Assembly (NCBI RefSeq): GCF_021390645.1 | Contig: NZ_JAJEJT010000004.1 | Span: forward strand, 620,001-684,000 | Reading direction: 5' to 3' | Source of the DNA: Paraburkholderia flagellata | GTDB taxonomy: Bacteria > Pseudomonadota > Gammaproteobacteria > Burkholderiales > Burkholderiaceae | Length of the DNA: 64,000 nt | Shown: positions 19,111-27,909 of the stretch, one piece after another | Layout of the letters: each line of letters starts with the position of its first letter | Position numbering within the stretch: position 1 is the first letter of the stretch | Program-made: the position numbers and the translations under genes | Notes under the pieces: model-generated | Told to the model about the DNA's origin: nothing | What the model saw: the letters and a program-made list of their open reading frames with translations, nothing else | Database searches by the model: none

Positions 19111-20760
19111 TTACTTCTCGTCGAGCCCGAGGCCCGGCAGGCGGCGCGTGCCCTCGAGCTGAACCGCATGCAGCAGATGCGGGTCCACGTCGAGCGCGCT
19201 CAGGATCGTCGGCGCGACCTGGGTCGTGAAGACGTAGTGGTCGTCCGTGCGGCCGGCGTGGTCAATGCCGGGGAACGACACCACGAGACCCAGATGGCTG
19301 TCGTCGGGCGCGTTGCCGCCGTGCTCTTCATCCTTGGCCGTGCTCGACGTGTAGATCACGCCCGGGTTCGGCTGCACGATGATGTCCGGCGTGCGCCCGT
19401 TCGACGGATTGCCGAACCAGTCGGCGAGACGGTCGCCCGTGAGGATGTACGCTTGCGGGCCGTCGGCGCAGATGCCCGACGCGTTACAGCTCAGATTGGC
19501 CTGCAGCGTCTTCACCACGGCGTCCTTCTGGCTCTGATCGCGCAGCCAGATCAGACCCACGTCGTCGGTCTGCACCATGCCAGTGCCCGGAAGGCCCGTG
19601 CCGTCGTTCAGGTTGCCCGACTTCGTGCTGTTCTGGCCGAAGTTGCCGTTCTTGTCGAGATAGTTGTTGGCCTCGAGCAGCTTCGTGAGCGTGTCGCCGT
19701 TCTTCACGAGCTTCGAGTGATCGGTCGGCGACTGGCCGTGCTTGGCCGTCACGATGATCAGCGTCGATTTGTAGAGGTTGCGCTCCTTCAACTCCTCCAC
19801 GACGCGGCCAAGCGAGTTGTCCAGGTACGTGATCGCGGCGGCGACCTGCGGGCCCGGCGTGAAGTCGGCGTCGAGATACCCGCCCTTGTCTGCGACTGGC
19901 GACTTCTGCGCGACGCTGAGCGTCTGGAAGTTCGTACCGAACATCGTGGGCACCGGCGCGCTCGTCTTGCCCGTCGAATCGAGGCCATCGATTTCGTTGA
20001 TCAGCGCCTGCACGTGGATGTTGTCGAAGACTTCGGTATGCGTGTAGGTGTCCAGATAATACGTGCCCGTCTTCGGGTCGATCGAATTGATCTCGGTGCG
20101 CGCCAGATCGTCCACGCCCTTGCCCGAAGGCCCGTTGACCCAGTCGTAGCCCCACGCATGCTTGTCCGCCCACGCGGTGCGCGAGCCGTGGATGTTCTCT
20201 TTGATGACTTCGAAGACCGTATTCGTCTTGATGTAGTTGTGCGGGTACACCGGCGTGCAAACGCCATTGACCTTCGCGTAGGGAATGGCTTGCGGATTGA
20301 AAGCGCCGCCGCCGTCGAGGTGGACCAGCGCGCCGCCGTTTTCCCCGTCGATCCCGGTCGTTTCGTCGAACACGACGTTCCAGCCTTGCGGGCCCTTGCA
20401 GTGCGAATCGAGCGGCGCGTAGAGCGTACGGTCATATGACACGTCATAGAAGAGACCTGCGCTCTTCGGCGAGCCGCCCGTCACCAGCGCCGTGAGGCCC
20501 GGGAACGAGTCGGACAGATGCGGCGTGTGTGCGTTCGTGTAGGTCACGCCCGACTTCGCGAGCAGCGCGAGGTTGGGGCAGGCATTGCTGCCAATGCAAC
20601 GAGCCACGTCCTGTTCGTGCAGACCGTCGAAACTGATGAGCAGGACGTGCTTCACGTCCTTCATGTCGTCTGCATAAGCCGTTGATTGCATACCTGCGAG
20701 CGCCATGGCGCCCGCTCCAACGACTGCGCCTAATCGCGACCACCGGGTCGTATTCTCCAT
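19111..20760 (-). CDS. Exported type I phosphodiesterase/nucleotide pyrophosphatase-family protein
   Basis: 549 residues with a cleavable signal peptide (cut near STAYADD). Alkaline-phosphatase-superfamily signs are HVLLISFDGLHEQDV (metal-binding Asp), the nucleophile region LSDSFPGLTALVTGG, and the late VTAKHGQSPTD and EEHGGNAPDDSH segments that hold metal ligands. In classical NPP enzymes the nucleophile is Thr and the ligand motif is SDHG; here Ser and AKHG appear at those places, so this is a divergent subgroup. It probably hydrolyses a phosphate ester in the periplasm. It is convergent with the FNR gene and stands alone. Confidence 0.8.
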   Translation of the reverse strand: MENTTRWSRLGAVVGAGAMALAGMQSTAYADDMKDVKHVLLISFDGLHEQDVARCIGSNACPNLALLAKSGVTYTNAHTPHLSDSFPGLTALVTGGSPKSAGLFYDVSYDRTLYAPLDSHCKGPQGWNVVFDETTGIDGENGGALVHLDGGGAFNPQAIPYAKVNGVCTPVYPHNYIKTNTVFEVIKENIHGSRTAWADKHAWGYDWVNGPSGKGVDDLARTEINSIDPKTGTYYLDTYTHTEVFDNIHVQALINEIDGLDSTGKTSAPVPTMFGTNFQTLSVAQKSPVADKGGYLDADFTPGPQVAAAITYLDNSLGRVVEELKERNLYKSTLIIVTAKHGQSPTDHSKLVKNGDTLTKLLEANNYLDKNGNFGQNSTKSGNLNDGTGLPGTGMVQTDDVGLIWLRDQSQKDAVVKTLQANLSCNASGICADGPQAYILTGDRLADWFGNPSNGRTPDIIVQPNPGVIYTSSTAKDEEHGGNAPDDSHLGLVVSFPGIDHAGRTDDHYVFTTQVAPTILSALDVDPHLLHAVQLEGTRRLPGLGLDEK

Positions 20761-21046
20761 ATTTCACCTCGTTTTTCTATTGCATTGTGGGGAACTGCGA
20801 GGGACTTGCGCACAGCCCGAGCAATGTGGGGGTGGAACGCGAATCTCTCGTGACGTTGCGCTTTCAACTTGCCGTCAGTTGTAGTCAGTTGTTACGCGCG
20901 CCCAAGGCAAGTGAAAAGGTGAGGGTTTTCGCGGGTGTAAACTCCCGCAATCGAGCGCGCTGCAGTACTCGTTTGCAGTTCTCGCTAATAGTGAGTGGTA
21001 TTCAGTCCATTGCAGGCATCACACAATCGAATCCAAAGGGAACGTC

Positions 21047-22042
21047 ATGGCAAAGGATGAAATCGTCTGGGGCATTCTGGGTACGTCGAAGATCAACGAC
21101 AAGGTCGTCGTGCCCATGCACCACGCGCCGAAGTGCCGCGTAAAAGCGATTGCTTCGCGTTCAGCTCAAAAGGCTCAGGCTGCCGCGGCGAAATATGGTC
21201 TCGCGCACGCGTACGACAGTTACGAGGCCCTGCTGGCAGATCCTGAAATCGATGCGGTGTATATCCCGTTGCCCAATCACCTTCACGTCGAGTGGACGAT
21301 CAAGTCTGTCGAGGCGGGCAAGCATGTGCTATGCGAAAAGCCGATCGGGCTCGACGCGCAACAAGCCGAACGTTTGATCGCCGCGCGCGACAAGAGCGGC
21401 CGGTATATCCAGGAAGCCTTCATGGTTCGCACGCATCCGCAGTGGCTCAAGGTGCGGGCGCTGATCGAAGAGGGCGCCATAGGCGAATTGCGCGCGGTGA
21501 CCGGCGGCTTTACTTACTACAACACCAATGCACACGACATCCGCAACCAGAGCGAACTGGGCGGCGGCGGCCTGCTGGATATCGGCTGCTATCCCATCAC
21601 GACGTCGCGCCTCATTCTCGGACGTGAGCCGAAACGCGTGGTTTCGCTGATGGAGCGCGACCCCTCGTTCGAGGTGGACCGCCTTGGCTCCGTGCTGATG
21701 GATTTCGACGGTGTGCAGGCGAGCTTCTTTTACTCCACCCAGGTTCATCCTTACCAGCGCATGCAGTTTCACGGCACCACGGGGCGAATAGAAGTCGAGA
21801 TTCCATTCAATGCGCCGAATGACCGTCCGACGCGTCTCCTGGTGAGCAAGCAAGGGGAAGCGGATCGCTGGCTGGAACTGCCGGTGTGCGATCAATACGG
21901 CGTGGCAGCGGCGGTTTTCGCCGAGGCGATATTGAGCGGAACGCCCCAGGCCATTCCACTGGAAGATGCCCGCGCGAACATGCGGGTGATCGACGCCGTG
22001 TTCCGCTCGGCCCGATCGGGCGCGTGGGAGAGCATTGCGTGA
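21047..22042 (+). CDS. Gfo/Idh/MocA-family oxidoreductase
   Basis: 331 residues. An N-terminal Rossmann fold (IVWGILGTSKINDKVVVPMH, with the GxxxIxxK pattern) is followed by the family signature VLCEKPIGLDAQQAERL near residues 93-110 and a C-terminal alpha/beta dimerisation domain with GGGGLLDIGCYPI. Members oxidise or reduce sugars and cyclitols with NAD(P). Nothing adjacent gives the substrate; a LysR gene converges on it from the right, 30 bases away. Confidence 0.85.
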   Translation: MAKDEIVWGILGTSKINDKVVVPMHHAPKCRVKAIASRSAQKAQAAAAKYGLAHAYDSYEALLADPEIDAVYIPLPNHLHVEWTIKSVEAGKHVLCEKPIGLDAQQAERLIAARDKSGRYIQEAFMVRTHPQWLKVRALIEEGAIGELRAVTGGFTYYNTNAHDIRNQSELGGGGLLDIGCYPITTSRLILGREPKRVVSLMERDPSFEVDRLGSVLMDFDGVQASFFYSTQVHPYQRMQFHGTTGRIEVEIPFNAPNDRPTRLLVSKQGEADRWLELPVCDQYGVAAAVFAEAILSGTPQAIPLEDARANMRVIDAVFRSARSGAWESIA

Positions 22043-22072
22043 CATTGAAGCGCCGCGGGCGGGTTCAACGGT

Positions 22073-23008
22073 TCAACGGCCCCTGGTCTGATCCACGCCC
22101 GTCTTGCGGCTCTTCACATGATCGATGAATGCGCGCAGCTTTGGCATGATCTGCCTGCGGCTGGGATAGCAGAGGAAGACGCCCGGCAGCATCGGCGCGT
22201 AGGCGTCGAGCACGCGCACGAGTTTTCCTGCTTTCACTGCGTCGGAAACCATCGGCTCGGGTAGCTGGGCGAGGCCTATGCCTTCCAGCGCCGCACCCAT
22301 CATGGTCGGAAAATCGCTGGCGATCAGCGGTCCGGATACGGCGATCTCCAGCGCGTGGCCGTTGTCGTCGAATGACCACGACGCGAGTGCGCCGTTGGAG
22401 CGGCGCCAGCGCAAGCAGGCATGCTGGCGCAAATCATCCGTGTGACGGGGCCGTTTGTTCCCGGAGAAATAGGAAGGACTGCCGACGACAACAAGGCGAA
22501 ACGGCGGCGTCAACGGCACGGCCACCATGTCGGCGGCAACGAGCTGGCCTAGCCGGATACCGGCGTCGAAGCCTTCCGCCGCGAGATCGACCACTTCCTT
22601 GCTCACGGCGATTTCCACCTCAACCTCGGGATAAGCCTGGCAGAACGAAGCGAGCAGCGGTTCCAGCAGCAGCGGGACGACCGCGCGCGGCACGGAAAGC
22701 CGCAATAAACCCGTGGGGCGCTGACCGAGTTCGCGCGCCACTTCGCTTGCGGCAACCAGTTCCTCGAAGGCGGGCTTGGCGCGTGAAAGAAAACGCTCGC
22801 CGGCTTCGGTCAGCCCGACGCTGCGCGTGGTGCGCACGAATAGCGCCGCGCCAATGCGCTCTTCGAGCACACGCACCGCCTGACTGATGGCAGAGGGCGT
22901 CACCCCGAGGTCTGCCGCTGCCTTGCGAAAACTACGATGCCTGGCGACGCTCAGGAACGCTTCCACGCCATCGAGCGCACCCTGCCGGACTGTGAAGTTC
23001 TGCTTCAT
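22073..23008 (-). CDS. LysR-family transcriptional regulator
   Basis: 311 residues. The helix-turn-helix RSFRKAAADLGVTPSAISQA (about 25-44) and VLEERIGAALFVRTTRSVGLTEAG are typical. The effector domain follows from about residue 95. It is divergent from a membrane-protein gene at 23132, with a short CATCA/TGATG dyad between them (23013-23028), so it may control that gene and the two behind it (inference). Confidence 0.88.
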   Translation of the reverse strand: MKQNFTVRQGALDGVEAFLSVARHRSFRKAAADLGVTPSAISQAVRVLEERIGAALFVRTTRSVGLTEAGERFLSRAKPAFEELVAASEVARELGQRPTGLLRLSVPRAVVPLLLEPLLASFCQAYPEVEVEIAVSKEVVDLAAEGFDAGIRLGQLVAADMVAVPLTPPFRLVVVGSPSYFSGNKRPRHTDDLRQHACLRWRRSNGALASWSFDDNGHALEIAVSGPLIASDFPTMMGAALEGIGLAQLPEPMVSDAVKAGKLVRVLDAYAPMLPGVFLCYPSRRQIMPKLRAFIDHVKSRKTGVDQTRGR

Positions 23009-23131
23009 GGCGCATCAACATTGTGATGAATAGTCGCTCGCGGGAAACGATGGTACACCTAACGTGCCAGCCGATGGCGCGCGCGAACCGCGCCGCGCGA
23101 CCGGCTGGATCGACCGCAAGGAGAACCGTTG

Positions 23132-23968
23132 ATGAGCACGCCCGCCGTTCCCTTTGGCATTATCCCGCCGCGCCCGGCCTGGCGCAGTCTGCGCTGGATC
23201 ACGCCGCTCACGCTCCTGTGGATAGCGGTGATTTACTGGCTGCCGGCGATCCCAGGTAGCGGCTTTCAAACCACGGCGCACCAGCTTGTTGCGCAGCTTT
23301 TCATGGCGGTCGGTTTGTGGCTCGGCCTCGAACGCACGGACCTGACGCCAGGCCAGCGCCGCGCGACCTGGCTTGCGATTCTCGTTCCCCACTCGCTTTG
23401 GTTTGCAGTCATCTGGAGCGCGGCGATCCACGGCGCTTTTCGACTGAGCGCCTTGCCGCCGCCGTTGCCATTGCTGCCGTTGGCGATTTTCCTTCCCGTG
23501 ATCGCCGGTGCGCCGCTATTGCTGCTGTCGAGGCGGGTAGGGCAAGTGCTCGACGCGATGCCGGCAGCCTGGCTCATCGCGCTGCAGTTCTACCGCGTGT
23601 TTGGCAGTTGGGCGATTGCGGCGTGGCTGCACGGCGCGATGGCCGGCGTCGACGCGTTGCCGGCGGGAACCGGGGACTTGCTGACCGGCCTGTTTGCCGT
23701 TCCGGCGGCCATCGCGGTGGCGAGCGGCACGGCGCGGGGGCGCAAGGCGGCCATCGCGTGGAACATTTTCGGGCTCGCCGATTTCGCCGTCGCCGTGACT
23801 TTGGGGATCATCACGGCGCCTGGCCGATTCCAGTTGATCGCCCCGGATATGGCGAGCCTCAACGCGGGCACCTATCCCTATGTGCTGACGCCCGCGTTCG
23901 TCGTGCCCAGTTCGATCCTGCTGCACGCGCTGTCGCTGCGCCAATTGTTCCGGCGTCGCGCCGGGTGA
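23132..23968 (+). CDS. Multi-pass membrane protein of unknown function
   Basis: 278 residues from ATG 23132, with AAGGAG upstream. Hydropathy shows about seven or eight membrane segments, with the first beginning at WITPLTLLWIAVIYWLPAIPG. No enzymatic motif is visible and I do not recognise a family. It is followed 49 bases later by a second small membrane protein, so the pair is probably one operon, divergent from the LysR gene. Confidence 0.65.
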   Translation: MSTPAVPFGIIPPRPAWRSLRWITPLTLLWIAVIYWLPAIPGSGFQTTAHQLVAQLFMAVGLWLGLERTDLTPGQRRATWLAILVPHSLWFAVIWSAAIHGAFRLSALPPPLPLLPLAIFLPVIAGAPLLLLSRRVGQVLDAMPAAWLIALQFYRVFGSWAIAAWLHGAMAGVDALPAGTGDLLTGLFAVPAAIAVASGTARGRKAAIAWNIFGLADFAVAVTLGIITAPGRFQLIAPDMASLNAGTYPYVLTPAFVVPSSILLHALSLRQLFRRRAG

Positions 23969-24017
23969 ACTCCCATCATTGCATCCACCCATCGGAAAAC
24001 ACCTTGCAGGAGGCAGC

Positions 24018-24563
24018 ATGTCACAGGAATCGATCTTCCGTTTGCATCTCGTTCTAGGGTACGTCGCGTGGCTTCTTTGTTTCACCGTGTACATCTGGCC
24101 CAGGCTCAAGTCGATGGACCCATTCGACGCGCAACGCGCGATCGCCACGTTGCACAGCTTCCGCTTCTTCGGTCTGGTCTTCGTGCTGCCGGGCGTCGTG
24201 AGTCCCGATTTGCCTGCGAGTTTCGGCGTGCCGACGGCCTATGGCGACCTCGCCACTGGCGTGCTGGCCATGCTGGCGCTGCTGACGGCAAGAAAGCGAC
24301 CGGTCTTCTGGTTCTTCGTCGTGGCGTTCAATCTCGTCGGCGCGACGGACCTGGTTCTTGCCTACTACCACGCCATCCAGGCCGGCGTTCCCGTGCATGC
24401 GGGAGAACTGGGCGCGACGTACGCGATTCCTGTGATCTATGTGCCGCTCCTGGCGATTACGCATGGCGCAGCCTTTTATCTGTTGCTGCGCGCGCAGCGC
24501 AAGGTTGCCGCGCGTAGGGATCATGCCGCGAGCGATGAATTGTTTCGACGCAGCGCCCGCTAA
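24018..24563 (+). CDS. Small integral membrane protein
   Basis: 181 residues from ATG 24018, which has AGGAGG seven bases upstream. Four or five hydrophobic helices start at FRLHLVLGYVAWLLCFTVYIWP. The family is unknown to me; the layout resembles small membrane proteins that accompany redox or quinone functions, but no ligand residues prove that. It is probably cotranscribed with the membrane protein upstream. Confidence 0.65.
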   Translation: MSQESIFRLHLVLGYVAWLLCFTVYIWPRLKSMDPFDAQRAIATLHSFRFFGLVFVLPGVVSPDLPASFGVPTAYGDLATGVLAMLALLTARKRPVFWFFVVAFNLVGATDLVLAYYHAIQAGVPVHAGELGATYAIPVIYVPLLAITHGAAFYLLLRAQRKVAARRDHAASDELFRRSAR

Positions 24564-24678
24564 ACCTTCGTTCACCTGAAAGGCATTGGGGCAATTTCAC
24601 TGGACAGAGGCCGGGCGACGTTGCTTTAATAGGCAGCCGCTCAACCCGCCAACGCAACCTGGTTCAGGAGAAAACACA

Positions 24679-25107
24679 GTGGACAAAGCCGCCGATCCGA
24701 TCCTGCAGGTCCTGCATGACTATAAAGCCGCGGTATGCGCGAAAGACGTCGACGCGTTCGTCGCGCTATACGCCCCGGACCTGGTGGCCTTCGACATGTG
24801 GGGCGTCTGGACGTACGAGGGCATCGCGTCCTGGCGCAACATGGTGGAGGGCTGGTTCGGATCGCTGGGCGCCGAGCGCGTGGTCGTCGATTTCAGCGAG
24901 GCGCAGACTGCCATCGCGCAGGACCTCGCTGTTCTGCACGCCTTCGTGACGTACAAAGCGGTGACGGTGGACGGCGAGGAATTGCGCTCGATGGACAATC
25001 GCATTACCGCAACGCTCAGGCAAACGGGCGAGGGCTGGAAGATCTTCCACCAACATTCTTCATCGCCGATCGATCCTGCTACGACGAAGGTCATTTTCAA
25101 ACGTTAG
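24679..25107 (+). CDS. SnoaL-like/NTF2-fold protein
   Basis: 142 residues from GTG 24679, with AGGAG eight bases upstream. The pattern VLHDYKAAVCAKDVDAFVALYAPDLVAFDMWG followed by GWKIFHQHSSSPID (quoted in fragments) is the ketosteroid-isomerase-like fold with its conserved late W-K-I-x-H-x-H-x-S end. Such proteins are small cone-shaped dimers, some catalytic and many of unknown role. It ends just before two stem-loops, so it is likely the last gene of the unit that begins at 23132. Confidence 0.7.
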   Translation: MDKAADPILQVLHDYKAAVCAKDVDAFVALYAPDLVAFDMWGVWTYEGIASWRNMVEGWFGSLGAERVVVDFSEAQTAIAQDLAVLHAFVTYKAVTVDGEELRSMDNRITATLRQTGEGWKIFHQHSSSPIDPATTKVIFKR

Positions 25108-25120
25108 TCGCTGAAAAGAA

Positions 25121-25147
25121 AAATGCCCGGCACGCGCTCGGGCATTT
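25121..25147. terminator. Stem-loop terminator
   Basis: AAATGCCCG (25121-25129) pairs perfectly with CGGGCATTT (25139-25147) across nine bases. On the minus strand it is followed by a T-rich tract and on the plus strand by TTT, so it could work both ways. It lies 14 bases after the SnoaL-like gene. Confidence 0.55.
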
Positions 25148-25157
25148 CACGCGGAAC

Positions 25158-25196
25158 ATGAAGGGCCGCAGTGGCCCCTCATCCTGCTATTTTTTT
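25158..25196 (+). terminator. Second stem-loop with distal T-run
   Basis: ATGAAGGGCC (25158-25167) and GGCCCCTCAT (25173-25182) form a 10-bp stem with one A-C mismatch and a five-base loop. A T7 run follows at 25190-25196, seven bases off the stem, so it is a weaker or back-up terminator. Confidence 0.4.
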
Positions 25197-25689
25197 GCGT
25201 TCCGAGGCACCTGTTGCCCGCGCAACGAACATCCCTCCGTCTCGCTCACGCCGAAATGGCGCGCTTGAGCGATCAAGTTAGTCCCGACAATTTCCGTTTC
25301 CGATGTCACAGGACGATTTCGCATTGGGACTTTCCCTGCATGCGCATCCCGGGTGCCCTTGGTGTGGCCGGCTTCGGCCGCCTTGACCGCTATTTGGCTT
25401 CGCGGCTAGCGAGCGGCGGCAACAATTGCCGTTTCTCGGCGATTTACGTGTTTCGGATCTCGCCCACGAGCGCTGTTGCTGTGCACAAAAGTTGACTTCC
25501 GGCACTCAGGAATGCGCCCAGGACTAACCCGAATGCAAGAAAGTATCAGTCTGCGGTCTGATTTTCAGTGGTGAATGCGTGCCGCGCCGGTTAATTTTCA
25601 GTTATGGCGGCGCGGCAGTCGAGTCAGGTCCAGCGTATGCGCGAAGCGCCGTCGCAGAACAAGAAAAAACCCGTGCAGGAGGAGTCGAG
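25197..25689. other. Intergenic stretch before AraC-type gene
   Basis: About 490 bases holding no convincing gene. The frame of the next gene is open upstream to 25579, but that part has no ribosome site. The promoter of the AraC-type gene should lie here; I could not pick it out with confidence. Confidence 0.45.
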
Positions 25690-26658
25690 ATGCAAACCAT
25701 TGGGGCAGCCACGGCGCGTATGGACGCGTCCCGCGCCACACATTCCCAGCCTGACCTCGAACTGGTCGCCGTGCCGCGCGACGAGTCGTTCAAGGTCTGG
25801 TCGCACGGCTATCCCTATCGGACGGTGCGCTGGCACTTCCATCCGGAGTACGAAATCCACCTCATCACAGCGACCACCGGCAAGTATTTCGTGGGCGATT
25901 TCATTGGCAGCTTCGCGCCCGGCAATCTCGTGATGATCGGCCCGAACCTGCCGCACAACTGGGTGAGCAGCGTGCCACACGATGAACCGGTGGACGAACG
26001 CTGCCTCGTTCTTCAGTTCGATGCGGATTTCATCGCACGCGCGATCGAGGCGTTTCCCGAATTCCGGCGTGTGGAGCCACTGCTCGACGCGTCGCGCTGG
26101 GGCCTCTTGTTCACGCCGGAAACAGGCGGGGCCGCCGAGCCGATCCTGCGTGAGATGCTGGGTGCGCAAGGCATGCGGCGCGTCACACTCTTTATCGACT
26201 TGCTCGACCTGCTCGTGCAAAGCGACGAACCTGCGGCGCTCGCGAGCGAGGCGTATCGCGCCGATCCTGCCCGCTATGCAGGCACGCGCATCAATCACGT
26301 GCTCGCCTTCATCGGCAAGAACCTCTCGCAGGAACTGCGCGAAACGGAGCTGGCGGAACTGGCCGGGCAGAGCGTGAGCGCGTTTTCGCGCTACTTCCGC
26401 CGCCATACGGGTGTGTCGTTCGTGCGCTACGTAAACCAGCTGCGTATCAATCTGGCGTGCCAGCTGTTGATGTCAGGTGAACTGAATATCACGGACATCT
26501 GCTATCAGGTGGGTTTCAACAACCTCTCGAATTTCAACCGCCAGTTCCTGCTGCTCAAGGAAATGTCGCCTTCTCGCTGGCGATCGTATCAGCGGCTCAA
26601 TGCCGCGAGCGCGGCCAGCAAGAGCGAAGCCGTGTACGGCGTGCCAGCGATCGGCTAG
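25690..26658 (+). CDS. AraC-family regulator, probable activator of the ribitol operon
   Basis: 322 residues from ATG 25690, with GGAGGAG just upstream. The N-terminal half is a cupin-like sensing domain (WHFHPEYEIHLITATTGKYFVGDF, quoted in parts, near residues 50-75, and GNLVMIGPNLPHNW). The C-terminal 100 residues carry the two AraC helix-turn-helix units, with TELAELAGQSVSAFSRYFRR and NITDICYQVGFNNLSNFNRQ. It sits 132 bases upstream of a sugar ABC importer, ribitol dehydrogenase and pentulose kinase in the same direction, so it most likely responds to ribitol or D-ribulose. Confidence 0.88.
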   Translation: MQTIGAATARMDASRATHSQPDLELVAVPRDESFKVWSHGYPYRTVRWHFHPEYEIHLITATTGKYFVGDFIGSFAPGNLVMIGPNLPHNWVSSVPHDEPVDERCLVLQFDADFIARAIEAFPEFRRVEPLLDASRWGLLFTPETGGAAEPILREMLGAQGMRRVTLFIDLLDLLVQSDEPAALASEAYRADPARYAGTRINHVLAFIGKNLSQELRETELAELAGQSVSAFSRYFRRHTGVSFVRYVNQLRINLACQLLMSGELNITDICYQVGFNNLSNFNRQFLLLKEMSPSRWRSYQRLNAASAASKSEAVYGVPAIG

Positions 26659-26790
26659 CGGATCGTTCCATAAAGGATTCAAACGCAGTGCTCATACCGG
26701 GTACTGCGGAGGACGAACTCACACTTTCACAAGGCAGCACGGCAACACCGGCAACCCACCAGGCATTCAACCAAAAAACGGAGACACCCA

Positions 26791-27849
26791 ATGACCCGAC
26801 TTCACACCCAACTGATCGGCGCCACCGCACTCAGTCTCGCCCTCGCGGGCATCACGTCCGCCTATGCCGCACCTTCCGGCACGGTCGCGTTCCTGATGCC
26901 CGACCAGGCCTCCACGCGCTACGAGCAGCACGACTTCCCCGGCTTCAAGGCCGAAATGGGCAAGCTCTGCCCGGACTGCAAGGTGCTCTACCAGAATGCG
27001 AATGCCGATGCCTCGCAGCAGCAGCAACAGTTCAACTCGGTGATCGCGCAGGGTGCGAAGGTCATCGTGCTCGACCCGGTGGATTCCACCGCTGCCGCTT
27101 CGCTCGTGCATATGGCGCAGAGCCAGGGCATCAAGGTCATCGCGTATGACCGGCCCGTGCCTTCCACGCCCGCCGATTATTACGTCTCGTTCGACAACGA
27201 GGAAATCGGCAAGTCGATCGCGCAGTCGCTCGTTGCGCACCTGAAGGAGTCGGGCGTTGCCGGGAGCAAGGGCGGCGTGCTCGAAGTGAACGGCTCGCCG
27301 ACCGACGCCGCCGCCGGGCTCATCAAGAAGGGCATTCACGAAGGGCTGCAGGGCAGCGGATACAAGACGCTCTCCGAGTACGACACGCCCGAGTGGGCGC
27401 CGCCCAAGGCGCAGCAGTGGGTGAGCGGGCAGATCACGCGCTTCGGGCCGCAGATCGTGGGCGTCGTGGCGGCCAACGACGGCACGGCCGGCGGCACCAT
27501 TGCGGCCTTCAAGGCGGCGGGCGTGAACCCGGTTCCGCCGGTTACGGGTAACGACGCGACAACCGCAGGCCTGCAACTCATCATCGCGGGCGACCAGTAC
27601 AACACGATCCTCAAGCCCAGCGAGATCGTGGCGGGCGCGGCGGCGAAGGTGGCCGTGGGCTTCCTCGACGGCAAGCCCGTGAAGGGCGAGACGACGCTCT
27701 TCAAGACGCCCTCGCAATTGTTCAAGCCGGCCGTCATCACACAGAAGAACATCAAGGCAGAAGTCGTGGACAAGGGCTTCGCGAACGCGAAGGACCTGTG
27801 CGCGGGCCGCTACGCCGATGGTTGCAAGAAGCTCGGCATCGGCGGCTGA
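26791..27849 (+). CDS. Sugar ABC transporter substrate-binding protein (ribitol importer)
   Basis: 352 residues. A signal peptide ends near SAYAAPSG; the mature protein has the periplasmic-binding fold of the ribose/xylose class (FLMPDQASTRYEQHDFPGFK, VIVLDPVDSTAA, DNEEIGKSIA, VAANDGTAGG). The ribosome site GGAGA precedes ATG 26791. It is the first gene of an operon with ATPase, permease, ribitol dehydrogenase and D-ribulokinase, so its ligand is probably ribitol (inference from neighbours). A strong hairpin follows its stop codon and may raise its level relative to the downstream genes. Confidence 0.9.
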   Translation: MTRLHTQLIGATALSLALAGITSAYAAPSGTVAFLMPDQASTRYEQHDFPGFKAEMGKLCPDCKVLYQNANADASQQQQQFNSVIAQGAKVIVLDPVDSTAAASLVHMAQSQGIKVIAYDRPVPSTPADYYVSFDNEEIGKSIAQSLVAHLKESGVAGSKGGVLEVNGSPTDAAAGLIKKGIHEGLQGSGYKTLSEYDTPEWAPPKAQQWVSGQITRFGPQIVGVVAANDGTAGGTIAAFKAAGVNPVPPVTGNDATTAGLQLIIAGDQYNTILKPSEIVAGAAAKVAVGFLDGKPVKGETTLFKTPSQLFKPAVITQKNIKAEVVDKGFANAKDLCAGRYADGCKKLGIGG

Positions 27850-27860
27850 TACGCGTGGTT

Positions 27861-27882
27861 GGGCCCGGCACGGGCCGGGCCC
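27861..27882 (+). promoter_or_regulatory. Intercistronic hairpin after binding-protein gene
   Basis: GGGCCCGGC (27861-27869) and GCCGGGCCC (27874-27882) make a perfect 9-bp GC stem with a four-base loop and no T-run, in the 60-base gap between the binding-protein and ATPase genes. Such stems are known to stabilise upstream mRNA or attenuate the rest. Confidence 0.5.
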
Positions 27883-27909
27883 CGAGAGAAACGAAGAGGT
27901 ACCCATTTC

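Noticed and set aside
19084..20439. 451-residue plus-strand frame
   Set aside because: Antisense to the phosphodiesterase gene, which has a signal peptide and family motifs.
25197..25689. Possible upstream extension of the AraC-type gene
   Set aside because: The best ribosome site is at 25690; earlier starts have none.
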